Below are positions 37,587 to 45,893 of a DNA stretch of 64,000 nucleotides, one piece after another. Origin of the DNA: an uncultured Pelagibacteraceae bacterium (GTDB lineage: Bacteria; Pseudomonadota; Alphaproteobacteria; Pelagibacterales; Pelagibacteraceae); NCBI GenBank assembly GCA_902591415.1, contig CACJAU010000002.1, positions 50,049 to 114,048 of the forward strand. The letters are read 5' to 3'. The notes under the pieces are model-generated. The model was not told where the DNA came from. It was given only the letters and a program-made list of their open reading frames with translations, and did no database searches. Numbering within the stretch: the first letter of the stretch is position 1; each line of letters opens with the position of its first letter. Position numbers and translations under genes: made by a program.

Positions 37587-38589
37587 TTTCTTTTTTAATT
37601 GGCAAATAAAAAGATAAAATTATTAAAGGTAGTATAATTAGTTTCACAGCTAAGTGATGTGCAGGTGTCGCAATTAAAAAAACAATTAAATATATTGTAA
37701 CTATAATAAGATAAAAATTATTTTTAATTTTATTTTTGAAAAAATTGTAAAAAATAATTCCAAATGGAATAATAAAATTAATACTGAGTAATTTAAGAAT
37801 TGATAAAATATTCATTGATTTAAAATCACTAAAATTTATCTGTCCTTCTTGAGGTTCCAGAGGGATAAAAAACTTCGGATTTATCATGCAATTAATTGTT
37901 TGATAGTTTAAACCTATAAAAATAGATAAAGTTATAAAGAAACACAAAAAAAACTCTTTGTAGTTTTGATTAAATATCAGCCATATCAAAAGAATGATAA
38001 ATCCACTCTCTCTGTTAAGGACTGCGATTGAAGTTATTGATGTAAACAATAAAAGATTTTTTCTTTTACTAGCAAAGAGAGCAGCAGAGACAAAAAACAT
38101 TTCAAAAATTGAGTAAGAATATTCTCCTAAATAACTCTGAAAAACAAACGTTACATAAAGTAGGAAAAGAATTATGTATTTTTTTTTTAAATTAAAAGTT
38201 TTATCAATTAAAATAAGTGAGAAAAAAATTAATAAGGAGTGGAGAATAATATTTATATAATAAGGTAGTTTCGAATTAAAATTATTAGCTATATGATAAA
38301 TATTTTTTAAAAAATATGCTTTAACCCATCTTACTTTGTGTCGATTATGCATATCACCTGTAATTTGGCAATTCTTTTCAAGAATTAATTCGTAGCTTTT
38401 ATCTTTTAATAGATTTTGATTTAATTTATCTTTAAATTCAAAATTATCTAATTTGGTGTAAGTATTATTATTTACAAGTTTATATTTTTCTCTCTCAGAA
38501 ATATTATTTATAAAATTAATAAAAACAAATATAATTAGGAAAAACGATACAATAAAAATTAAATTTTTTTCATTAAGTATTTTTGGCAT
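37579..38589 (-). CDS. Uncharacterised polytopic membrane protein
   Basis: I do not recognise this 336-residue protein. It has one N-terminal membrane helix (about 9-27), a 70-residue loop with two features worth noting (KNCQITGDMHNRHKVRWVKAYF), then about eight more helices. RESGFIILL, GEYSYSIFEMFF and TPAHHLAVKL are polar patches between helices. The layout recalls polysaccharide polymerase or GT-C-type membrane proteins, and the neighbourhood of sugar genes fits, but no signature proves it. It lies 3 bases after ygfZ on the same strand and overlaps the GatZ-like gene by 8 bases. Confidence 0.75.
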   Translation of the reverse strand: MPKILNEKNLIFIVSFFLIIFVFINFINNISEREKYKLVNNNTYTKLDNFEFKDKLNQNLLKDKSYELILEKNCQITGDMHNRHKVRWVKAYFLKNIYHIANNFNSKLPYYINIILHSLLIFFSLILIDKTFNLKKKYIILFLLYVTFVFQSYLGEYSYSIFEMFFVSAALFASKRKNLLLFTSITSIAVLNRESGFIILLIWLIFNQNYKEFFLCFFITLSIFIGLNYQTINCMINPKFFIPLEPQEGQINFSDFKSMNILSILKLLSINFIIPFGIIFYNFFKNKIKNNFYLIIVTIYLIVFLIATPAHHLAVKLIILPLIILSFYLPIKKEIN

Positions 38590-38592
38590 TAG

Positions 38593-39492
38593 CTAACTTT
38601 GATTTGTTAATATACTATCATACTTTATTTGAACTTGTTTATTATTTACAGATATTTCCTTATTTCTGAACTCTAAAAAATCTGGATCAAAAAGTTTAAT
38701 TAGCGCAAATGGCAAAGGCTCACTAATTAAAATTTTCCCGATTACTTTTTTATTGTACTTCAGCTCATCGCCAATATTTAATTTATGACCTATCTTAATT
38801 GGGAAAAGCCTTCTCCTGAGTTTATTCTTTAGCTTCATTCTAGCTGTATTTTCTTGGCCTACATAACAACCTTTCTTAAAATCAATTGCTTGAAGTTCCT
38901 CAAAATTTGCCTCTAAACCAAACAACTGATCCTTTAAATTTTCTAAACCTTTTACCGGAATTCCTAAAGAATGAGCTTTAAGGTAATAAACATCTTTTTT
39001 TATGATATTTAAATTCAATTTTTTAATAGTTAAATGTAATTTTTCAAGACTCGATAATATTCGTGCACCTAATTTATTATTTCTTGGATCAATAAAAATC
39101 GGGCTATTTCTATAATTAATTGTTTTAGACTTTTTATTTTCTATTTTTTGTAACTCTATAAATTTATCCTCAGTTATAATTCCGACAACATACTCTGATG
39201 ATTTATCAATTAAATTAACTTTTGACCTTAATTTAAATTTTGAAAGATAGTTTATTATTTCAGATGTAAATTTATAATCACAATCTAATAAATAACCATC
39301 ATCAACTTTTATTAAAAAAAATTCAAAAAGATATTTTCCTTGAGGTGTAAATAAAGCTGAGAAAATTGTATTAGTAAAGCTGACTTTTTCAATATCATTA
39401 GTGATTATATTTTGAAGAAAATTTTTAGAATCTTCTCCAATTATAGAGATTAATCCACGATCCTCTAATAAAATAATTTGATCTTTTTCCAT
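38593..39492 (-). CDS. ygfZ: YgfZ, folate-dependent Fe-S cluster biogenesis protein
   Basis: YgfZ is a tetrahydrofolate-binding relative of the glycine-cleavage T protein that helps maintain 4Fe-4S enzymes. The 299-residue protein has the hallmark KGCYVGQE at 207-214 (with the redox-relevant Cys209), the N-terminal FLQNIITNDIEKV and FTPQGKYLFEFFL, and GIPVKGLE. It is divergent from the dihydroorotase gene with 38 bases between. Fe-S clients in this window include NadA and the ferredoxin. Confidence 0.93.
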   Translation of the reverse strand: MEKDQIILLEDRGLISIIGEDSKNFLQNIITNDIEKVSFTNTIFSALFTPQGKYLFEFFLIKVDDGYLLDCDYKFTSEIINYLSKFKLRSKVNLIDKSSEYVVGIITEDKFIELQKIENKKSKTINYRNSPIFIDPRNNKLGARILSSLEKLHLTIKKLNLNIIKKDVYYLKAHSLGIPVKGLENLKDQLFGLEANFEELQAIDFKKGCYVGQENTARMKLKNKLRRRLFPIKIGHKLNIGDELKYNKKVIGKILISEPLPFALIKLFDPDFLEFRNKEISVNNKQVQIKYDSILTNQS

Positions 39493-39530
39493 ATTTTTAA
39501 GTATATATTGTATAGTATATTAATTAAACG

Positions 39531-40844
39531 ATGTCTGACAATTTTAGTCTCATTATCAAAAATGGCTCTTGTTATATTAATGGCAAGATTACAAAAACAG
39601 ATATTGGTTTATCAGGCAACAAGATTAAAAAGATTGGCAAAATCGAACTTAACAGCTCTAAAGTTTATGATGCTACAGATAAAGTTGTTTTGCCAGGTAT
39701 CATTGATACTCAAGTTCACTTTAGAGAGCCAGGATCAACTGATGCAGAAGATTTAGAAAGTGGAAGTAGAGCTGCAGTGTTAGGCGGAGTAACCGCCTTA
39801 TTTGAAATGCCTAATACTAACCCTCCTACATCTAATTTGGTTGAGTTTGATAAAAAGTTACAAGCAGCTAAAAATAGAATGCATAGTAATTATGCTTTTT
39901 ATTTTGGAGCAACACCTGATAATACTAATCAACTTGCTAAACTAAGATATGTTGAAGGATGTTGTGGTGTTAAATTATTTGCGGGTTCATCAACAGGGAA
40001 CTTATTAGTAGATAAAGAGGCCGACATAGAAAAAGTAATTTCTAGTAGTGATAGAATTGTTTCTATTCACTCTGAAGATGAAGATATTATTAAACTTAGA
40101 AAAAAATTTATTAAAAAAGGAGACGTTCATTCACACGCCGAGTGGAGAAATGTAGAAGTTGCAATGTCTTCTACTCGCAGAGTGGTAAAAATTGCAGAGC
40201 GATATGATAAAAAAATTCACGTCCTTCATGTTACGACGAGAGACGAAGTAGATTTTTTAGCTATGCACAAAAAAAATGTTACTTTCGAAACTACACCTCA
40301 GCATTTGACTATGTACGCACCAGATTGTTACGACAAACTCGGAACTTATGCTCAAATGAATCCTCCTTTAAGAACTAGAGAACATTATGATCGTTTATGG
40401 TTAGCAATTAAGAATAATATAGTCGATGTACTAGGTTCCGACCATGCCCCACACTTAAAAGAAAATAAAGACAAAGAATATCCAAATTCTCCTTCAGGTA
40501 TGCCAGGAGTTCAAACTATTTTTCCAGTTATGCTGGATCATGTAAATAATGGAAAACTAACACTTCAACAACTGATAAACCTAATGTGTGAAAATCCTTG
40601 TAAAATTTTTGGGATTAAAAATAAGGGATATTTAAAAGAGGGTTATGACGCAGATTTAACAATTGCCGATATGAATAAAGAAGTTGTTATCAAAAATGAG
40701 ATGATAGTAAGTAAATGTGGATGGACACCTTTTAACAATCATAAAGTAAAAGGTTTCCCTGTAGCTACAATCGTAAATGGTCATTTGGTAATGTCTGATG
40801 GTAAATTGGTTGCGGAATCTAAAGGAACGCCGTTAAAGTTTTAA
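39531..40844 (+). CDS. pyrC: Dihydroorotase (PyrC family, class I type)
   Basis: Dihydroorotase closes carbamoyl-aspartate to dihydroorotate in pyrimidine synthesis. The 437-residue amidohydrolase has LPGIIDTQVHFREPG (54-68), EMPNTNPPTS, a candidate carboxylated lysine in GCCGVKLFAGSSTGNLL, SIHSEDE, HVLHVTT, TPQHLTM and GSDHAPHL. The usual first metal-binding His of the H-x-H pair is Gln61 here (D-T-Q-V-H); I recall the same change in other alphaproteobacterial members, so it seems to be a subgroup trait. Function as true dihydroorotase is likely but depends on that site. The end overlaps convergent prpE by 12 bases. Confidence 0.88.
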   Translation: MSDNFSLIIKNGSCYINGKITKTDIGLSGNKIKKIGKIELNSSKVYDATDKVVLPGIIDTQVHFREPGSTDAEDLESGSRAAVLGGVTALFEMPNTNPPTSNLVEFDKKLQAAKNRMHSNYAFYFGATPDNTNQLAKLRYVEGCCGVKLFAGSSTGNLLVDKEADIEKVISSSDRIVSIHSEDEDIIKLRKKFIKKGDVHSHAEWRNVEVAMSSTRRVVKIAERYDKKIHVLHVTTRDEVDFLAMHKKNVTFETTPQHLTMYAPDCYDKLGTYAQMNPPLRTREHYDRLWLAIKNNIVDVLGSDHAPHLKENKDKEYPNSPSGMPGVQTIFPVMLDHVNNGKLTLQQLINLMCENPCKIFGIKNKGYLKEGYDADLTIADMNKEVVIKNEMIVSKCGWTPFNNHKVKGFPVATIVNGHLVMSDGKLVAESKGTPLKF

Positions 40845-42773
40845 AATTTTGTTGTCAACTAGGTCAGCTTTTATTTCATCTAAGATAGCTGGATCATCTA
40901 TTGTGGCTGGCATTTTATAAGGTTCATTATCAGCAATCTTTCTTACTGTTCCTCTTAAAACTTTTCCTGATCTTGTTTTAGGTAATCTTTTTACAACAAT
41001 AGCTATTTTAAAAGCTGCGACGGGACCAACTTTTTCTCTGACCATCTTTATACATTCGCTGATTATATCTTTCTTATCTTTTGTAACACCAGCTTTTAAA
41101 GCTAGTAAGCCGATGGGTAGTTGCCCTTTTAATTTGTCAGCAATACCTATGACAGCACACTCAGCTACATCCTTATGCTCAGCTAAAACTTCCTCGATTG
41201 CTCCAGTTGACAATCTATGACCAGCAACATTTATAATGTCATCAGTTCTAGACATGATCCATACGTAACCGTCTTCGTCAATGTGCCCCGCGTCATAAGT
41301 TTGATAATATCCAGGATAAGTAGACATATAATTTTCTTTATATCTTTTATCAGCACCCCAAAGTGTTGGAAAAGTTCCTGGAGGAAGTGGAAGTTTAACC
41401 ACTATGTCTCCCATTTTTCCTGGACCAACCTCTTTACCTTCAGAATTTAAAACTTTCAAATCATAACCAGGCACTGGTTTAAATGCAGATCCATATTTAA
41501 CAGGGAAAGATTCAATTCCAGTACAATCAGATGTGATTGCCCAACTAGTTTCAGTTTGCCACCAATGATCAATCACAGGTGAGTTAGATAATTTCTCAAA
41601 CCATTTTATTGTATCAGGATCTGCTCGCTCACCTGCTAAAAATAATTTGTCGAACTTACTTAAATCATATTTTTTAAAAAATTCACCATTGGGATCCTCT
41701 TTTTTAATCGCTCTAATTGCAGTAGGAGCTGTGAAAAGAGATTTTACTTTATGCTCTGATATTACTCTCCAAAAAACACCAGCATCCGGGGTACCTACTG
41801 GTTTTCCCTCAAATAAAACTGTAGTACATCCGTAAAATAACGGAGCATATACGATGTAAGAGTGTCCTACTATCCAACCAATATCACTAGCAGACCACCA
41901 TACGTCGTCTTGATTAATGTTATAAATATTTTTCATAGTCCACTTCAAAGCTACAATATGCCCGCCTATATCTCTTACAATTCCTTTTGGTAAACCCGTA
42001 GTTCCGGAAGTATAAAGTATATAAGCGTATTCATTAGCGTTCATTTTCTCACACTCTGCAGGTTTTGCATTTTTATGAGCATCTTCCCAAGTAATATCTA
42101 TTTTAGAGTCAAGCTCTGCTTTGTCTTTTTCTCTTTGAAAAATTATACATTTATCTGGTTTATGATTTGCAAGTTCTAAAGCTTTATTAACCAATGGTTT
42201 GTAGTGAACAGTTCTACCAGGTTCATAACCACATGAGGCTGTTACTAAAATTTTTGCTTTAGAGTCATCAATTCTACTTGCAAGTTCATTCGCTGCAAAG
42301 CCACCAAAGACAACAGAGTGAACCGCTCCAATTCTTCCACATGCAAGCATAGCAATTACTGCCTCAGGTATCATTGGCATATAAATGATTACTCTGTCAC
42401 CTTTATTAATACCTTGATTTTTTAAGGCTCCTGCAAACAAAGAAACCTTATCCCTTAATTCATTGTAAGTTATATTTTTTTTTGTACCAGTAATCGGGCT
42501 ATCATAGATAATTGCAAGCTTGTCACCTCTTCCTTCATCGATATGAAGATCTAAAGCGTTGTAACAAGTATTTGTAACACCGTCCTCAAACCATTTATAG
42601 AATGGAGGTTTATCTGAATTTAAAATTTTTGTTGGTTTTTTGTACCAAAAAATGTTTTCAGATATATTTTTCCAAAATTCTTCTCTGTTTTTTATAGATT
42701 TTTGATAAATATCGTTATATTTTTGATTCAATTTATACCCCCTAAAAACTCTATTATTTGGAGAGTATTCCAT
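40833..42773 (-). CDS. prpE: PrpE-type propionyl/acetyl-CoA synthetase
   Basis: An AMP-forming acyl-CoA synthetase of the ACS family, 646 residues. It has the P-loop TSGTTGLPKGIVRD followed by IGGHIVALKW, a PrpE-type hallmark, SDIGWIVGHSYIVYAPL, HWWQTETSWAI, and C-terminal RTDDIINVAGHRLSTGAIEE with the acetylatable lysine in RSGKVLRGT. It activates propionate or acetate with CoA and ATP. The ATG at 42773 has GGGG at proper spacing; an upstream TTG at 42785 is unlikely. It is divergent from proteorhodopsin across 185 bases. Acetate versus propionate preference is not certain. Confidence 0.9.
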   Translation of the reverse strand: MEYSPNNRVFRGYKLNQKYNDIYQKSIKNREEFWKNISENIFWYKKPTKILNSDKPPFYKWFEDGVTNTCYNALDLHIDEGRGDKLAIIYDSPITGTKKNITYNELRDKVSLFAGALKNQGINKGDRVIIYMPMIPEAVIAMLACGRIGAVHSVVFGGFAANELASRIDDSKAKILVTASCGYEPGRTVHYKPLVNKALELANHKPDKCIIFQREKDKAELDSKIDITWEDAHKNAKPAECEKMNANEYAYILYTSGTTGLPKGIVRDIGGHIVALKWTMKNIYNINQDDVWWSASDIGWIVGHSYIVYAPLFYGCTTVLFEGKPVGTPDAGVFWRVISEHKVKSLFTAPTAIRAIKKEDPNGEFFKKYDLSKFDKLFLAGERADPDTIKWFEKLSNSPVIDHWWQTETSWAITSDCTGIESFPVKYGSAFKPVPGYDLKVLNSEGKEVGPGKMGDIVVKLPLPPGTFPTLWGADKRYKENYMSTYPGYYQTYDAGHIDEDGYVWIMSRTDDIINVAGHRLSTGAIEEVLAEHKDVAECAVIGIADKLKGQLPIGLLALKAGVTKDKKDIISECIKMVREKVGPVAAFKIAIVVKRLPKTRSGKVLRGTVRKIADNEPYKMPATIDDPAILDEIKADLVDNKILKL

Positions 42774-42891
42774 AAATATCCCCAAAAAAAAATAAAAAAA
42801 CCAATAAAAATGCGGGTTTTTAGTAAAAAAAACACTTCACTGTAACTTTGTTTTTTACTATGTTTCCCCCAATTGCTCGGTAGCGGTTAGA

Positions 42892-42919
42892 TTTACCGTT
42901 TGTCTGAGTAGTTTATATA
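42892..42919 (+). promoter_or_regulatory. Candidate sigma-70 promoter of proteorhodopsin
   Basis: TTTACC (42892-42897) and TATATA (42914-42919) are separated by 16 bases and end 39 bases before the proteorhodopsin ATG. Each box matches four of six consensus positions. The assignment is by eye only, in A/T-rich DNA where chance matches are common. Confidence 0.35.
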
Positions 42920-42925
42920 TAAACT
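42910..42925. promoter_or_regulatory. 16-bp perfect palindrome before proteorhodopsin
   Basis: AGTTTATATATAAACT is its own reverse complement and overlaps the candidate -10 box. It could be an operator for a dimeric regulator. It starts 49 bases upstream of the start codon. Chance occurrence in A/T-rich DNA is possible. Confidence 0.35.
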
Positions 42926-42958
42926 AAATAGAAAACTAAACAAACGAGGGAGGTTTTC

Positions 42959-43729
42959 ATGAGTAAATTAAAAATGTTTGCACTAGCAACTGTTGCTCTA
43001 GTAGGGTTAACAGGCACAGCTAATGCAGCAACCCCAATGTTAGAGACAGGAGATTTCGTAGGAATATCTTTCTGGCTTGTATCAATGGGTATGATCGCGA
43101 CTACAGTATTCTTCTTTGCTGAAAGAAACACAGTAGCTGCATCATGGAGAACATCTTTAACAGTAGCAGGACTTGTAACTGGTGTTGCATTCGTTCACTA
43201 CATGTACATGAGAGAAGTTTGGGTGACTACAGGTGATACACCAACAGTATACAGATATATTGACTGGTTAATCACAGTGCCACTTCAAATGATCGAATTC
43301 TATCTAATCTTGGCAGCTGTAAGAAAAGTGCCAACTTCTATATTCTGGAAGCTATTAATTGGTTCATTAGTAATGTTAATCGGTGGATACTTAGGTGAAG
43401 CTGGTTATATACAACCATTTGTAGGTTTCGTAATTGGAATGGCTGGATGGATTTACATCTTGTTTGAAATATTCTCAGGTGAAGCTGGAACTATGGCGGC
43501 AAAAGCTGGTAACAAAGCTATGTCTACTGCTTTTAGTGCAATGAGAATAATCGTAACTATTGGTTGGGCTATATATCCTCTTGGATATATTTTTGGTTAC
43601 CTAACTGGTGGTGTTGATGCAAATGCTTTAAACATAATTTACAATTTAGCTGACTTTGTTAACAAGATCGCTTTTGGTCTAGTTATTTGGGCAGCAGCAA
43701 TGCAAAATACAAGATTAGCATCTAGATAA
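42959..43729 (+). CDS. Proteorhodopsin, light-driven proton pump (predicted blue-absorbing)
   Basis: A 256-residue seven-helix retinal protein with a signal-like N-terminus (MSKLKMFALATVALVGLTGTANA, cut near residue 23; written here as the first 23 residues in two overlapping pieces of the usual signal layout). Key residues: His80, proton acceptor Asp102 in YRYIDWLITVPL, tuning residue Gln110, proton donor Glu113, retinal lysine Lys236 in LADFVNKIAFG. Glutamine at the position equivalent to 105 of the reference green pigment predicts blue absorption, usual for open-ocean SAR11. The leader carries a strong GAGGGAGG ribosome site (42946-42953), and codon composition is richer in GC than the neighbours, both signs of high expression. 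A terminator follows. No retinal-synthesis genes lie beside it. Confidence 0.98.
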   Translation: MSKLKMFALATVALVGLTGTANAATPMLETGDFVGISFWLVSMGMIATTVFFFAERNTVAASWRTSLTVAGLVTGVAFVHYMYMREVWVTTGDTPTVYRYIDWLITVPLQMIEFYLILAAVRKVPTSIFWKLLIGSLVMLIGGYLGEAGYIQPFVGFVIGMAGWIYILFEIFSGEAGTMAAKAGNKAMSTAFSAMRIIVTIGWAIYPLGYIFGYLTGGVDANALNIIYNLADFVNKIAFGLVIWAAAMQNTRLASR

Positions 43730-43742
43730 TAGATATTAATTT

Positions 43743-43782
43743 AAAAAAAAGGGCAGGTACGTTTTGCGTACTTGCCCTTTTT
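43743..43782 (+). terminator. Intrinsic terminator after proteorhodopsin
   Basis: An 11-bp stem (GGGCAGGTACG at 43751-43761 with CGTACTTGCCC at 43767-43777, one G-T pair) with a TTTTG loop is flanked by A residues on the left and TTTTT on the right. It begins 14 bases after the proteorhodopsin stop and could act in both directions. It would make proteorhodopsin mostly monocistronic, with limited read-through into the small peptide and ferredoxin genes. Confidence 0.92.
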
Positions 43783-43805
43783 CTTTAGACATTTATATTA
43801 AGCTT

Positions 43806-43937
43806 ATGGAATTATCAAAACCCTATAAAGGAAAAGGAAAACGTAAAATTAAAAAAATGCCTTTCACAGTTAAAGGCTACATCTTATATTATGCTTTTTT
43901 TTGGATAGTAATTATCTCAATTTACTTAGCACATTAA
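43806..43937 (+). CDS. Small basic membrane peptide (43 residues) coupled to ferredoxin
   Basis: A 43-codon frame: a strongly basic N-terminus (SKPYKGKGKRKIKKMPFTVKG) then one membrane helix (YILYYAFFWIVIISIYLA). Its TAA stop overlaps the ferredoxin ATG (TAATG), the classic sign of translational coupling, which makes a real gene much more likely than chance. The topology would put the basic tail in the cytoplasm. It could anchor or dock the acidic ferredoxin at the membrane; that is inference. I do not recognise a named family. Confidence 0.7.
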   Translation: MELSKPYKGKGKRKIKKMPFTVKGYILYYAFFWIVIISIYLAH

Positions 43938-44257
43938 TGGTAAAAATTATTTATAAAAATAATCAAGGAAACTCAAAAACTTTAGAGGTAGAAAAAGGTC
44001 TTTCTGTAATGGAGGGAGCGATCCAAAATGATATACCAGGTATCGATGCTGATTGCGGCGGAGCTATGGCGTGCGCAACTTGCCATGTTTATGTCGAAGA
44101 AAACTGGTTTAATAAAATACCAAAAGCAGAAGATGCAGAGGTAGATATGATTGATATGGCATATGAACCAAAAAAAAATAGTAGATTGAGCTGTCAAATA
44201 ATTGTAACTGATGAATTAGACGGTTTAGTAGTTACAACACCAGAAAAGCAATCCTGA
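43937..44257 (+). CDS. 2Fe-2S ferredoxin (adrenodoxin/ISC type)
   Basis: A 106-residue ferredoxin with the cluster motif C-x5-C-x2-C in DADCGGAMACATCHVYV and the fourth cysteine in SRLSCQIIV. The overall pattern (VMEGAIQNDIPGIDADCGG; DMIDMAYEPKKNSRL) is that of the adrenodoxin/Fdx family, which donate electrons in Fe-S assembly or to cytochromes P450 and oxygenases. I choose the ATG at 43937, since it overlaps the preceding stop and matches the family N-terminus (MVKIIYKNN); an upstream TTG frame is rejected. The stop overlaps the reductase start by one base. Confidence 0.95.
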   Translation: MVKIIYKNNQGNSKTLEVEKGLSVMEGAIQNDIPGIDADCGGAMACATCHVYVEENWFNKIPKAEDAEVDMIDMAYEPKKNSRLSCQIIVTDELDGLVVTTPEKQS

Positions 44258-45270
44258 TGAAAAAAACAGATGTCATTATAATTGGGGCTGGACCAGTTGG
44301 TCTTTTTGCTGTTCATCAATTAGGTATAAAAGGTCTTAAAGCTGTTGTCATAGATAATCTAGATAAAGCAGGCGGGCAATGCATTGAATTGTATCCAGAC
44401 AAACCAATCTACGATATTCCTGCAGTGCCTGAGTGCACTGGTGAGGAGCTTACTAAAAGATTATTAGAGCAAATAAAACCTTTCCAAACTGGATTATATC
44501 TAAATGAGAGAGTTGAGGAAGTTCATCCTGAGAAAGAGAATTGGATTGTAAAAACAAACAACAAAGAAGAGTTTATGGCTCCCAACATAATAATTGCGGG
44601 CGGAGTAGGTTCTTTCGAGCCTAGAAAAATTTCTTTAAAAGAATGCGAAAAATTTGAGGGCAAATCTGTATTTTATGCCGTTAAAAATAAAGATAATTTT
44701 AAAAATAAGAACATTTCAATTTTTGGAGGCGGAGACTCAGCTTTAGATTGGGCTTTAGAGCTTTCAAAATTTTCAAAAATAACATTAATTCATAGAAGAG
44801 AAGAATTTAGAGGTGCAGAACATACACTTTCAGAAATAAGAAAATTAGAACAGGAGGGGAAGGTTTCTATTAAAACTCCTTGCCAAATAAACTCTCTAGA
44901 AAGCGAAAAAGAATTAAAATCAATAACTATTAAGTATGATGATGGAAAAACCGAAAAAATCCCTACTGATATTATTCTTGGTTTTTTTGGGTTAATTATG
45001 AAACTGGGCCCAATAGCGGAATGGGGATTAAATATGGATAAAAAAACTATTGAGGTTAATCCAAAGAATTTTGAAACTAATAAAAAAGGGATATTTGCTG
45101 CTGGCGATATTTGTACCTATCCAGGTAAATTAAGATTAATTCTATCGGGATTTCACGAAGTAGCTCTTGCCTCTGTTGAGTGTTTTAAAAGAGCAAGACC
45201 TAATGAAAAATACAGATTTGAATTCACAACATCATCTAAAACTATTCAAGATAGACTAGGAAAAAAGTGA
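44257..45270 (+). CDS. Ferredoxin/flavodoxin-NADP+ reductase, thioredoxin-reductase-like
   Basis: The 337-residue flavoprotein has the FAD motif IIGAGPVGLFAVHQLG, GGQCIELYPDKPIYDIPA, an NADPH motif IFGGGDSALDWALEL with HRREEFRG and the C-terminal FAD block GIFAAGDICTYPGKLRLI. The C-x2-C redox pair of true thioredoxin reductase is absent, so it belongs to the YumC-type ferredoxin reductases even though such genes are often annotated as thioredoxin reductase. Directly after ferredoxin, it most likely passes electrons between NADPH and that protein. It ends overlapping the GTG start of the GST gene. Confidence 0.93.
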   Translation: MKKTDVIIIGAGPVGLFAVHQLGIKGLKAVVIDNLDKAGGQCIELYPDKPIYDIPAVPECTGEELTKRLLEQIKPFQTGLYLNERVEEVHPEKENWIVKTNNKEEFMAPNIIIAGGVGSFEPRKISLKECEKFEGKSVFYAVKNKDNFKNKNISIFGGGDSALDWALELSKFSKITLIHRREEFRGAEHTLSEIRKLEQEGKVSIKTPCQINSLESEKELKSITIKYDDGKTEKIPTDIILGFFGLIMKLGPIAEWGLNMDKKTIEVNPKNFETNKKGIFAAGDICTYPGKLRLILSGFHEVALASVECFKRARPNEKYRFEFTTSSKTIQDRLGKK

Positions 45271-45893
45271 TAGAGCTACTTACTGCCGATACCCCTAACG
45301 GTAAGAAAATTTCTATTATGTTAGAGGAGATAAAGTTTGATTATAAAATAACAAAGATAAACATTTTAAAAGATGAACAGTTTAAACCAGAGTTTAAAAA
45401 ATTAAGTCCCTTTAGTAAAATTCCAGTAATTATTGATCACGATGCAAAAATAAGTTTGTTCGAGTCTGGTGCAATATTAATTTATTTAGGAGAAAAAAGC
45501 GGAAAGTTCTATAACGAAAATCAAAGAACAATAATCAATCAATGGTTAATGGGCCAAATGGCTTATGTTGGACCTATGTTAGGTCAACATCATCAATTTC
45601 ACCATTATAATCCTGGAAAAAGTGAATTTGGTGAAAAAAGATATTTTAAAATTTCAGAAAGAATTTATAAAGAACTTGACGAAAGGTTGTCTAAGTCTAA
45701 ATTTTTAGCTGGCGAAGATTACACCATTGCCGATATTGCAACATTTCCTTGGATTGCACGACACGACTGGCATGATATAGGCTTAAAAAAGTTTAAAAAT
45801 TTAACTAGATGGTATAATGAAATCTCTAAAAGAGAAGCTGTGCAAAAAGGTTATGATTTATTAAAAAAAGGCGATTTAATTCCCAAAGTTTAA
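45267..45893 (+). CDS. Glutathione S-transferase family protein
   Basis: A 208-residue protein with an N-terminal thioredoxin-like domain (IELLTADTPNGKKISIMLEE; FSKIPVIIDHD; LFESGAILIYLGEK) and an all-helical C-terminal domain (FLAGEDYTIADIATFPWIARHDW). The pattern TPNGKKISIMLEE resembles YfcG/YghU-type enzymes, which act on disulfides with glutathione. The start is a GTG that overlaps the reductase stop (GTGA), giving translational coupling. The stop shares TTAA with convergent dksA. Conjugation versus disulfide reduction is open. Confidence 0.92.
   Translation: MIELLTADTPNGKKISIMLEEIKFDYKITKINILKDEQFKPEFKKLSPFSKIPVIIDHDAKISLFESGAILIYLGEKSGKFYNENQRTIINQWLMGQMAYVGPMLGQHHQFHHYNPGKSEFGEKRYFKISERIYKELDERLSKSKFLAGEDYTIADIATFPWIARHDWHDIGLKKFKNLTRWYNEISKREAVQKGYDLLKKGDLIPKV

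Noticed and set aside
43901..43936. TTG start extending ferredoxin by 12 residues
   Set aside because: The extension lies inside the 43-residue peptide gene; the ATG at 43937 overlaps that gene's stop and matches the ferredoxin family start.
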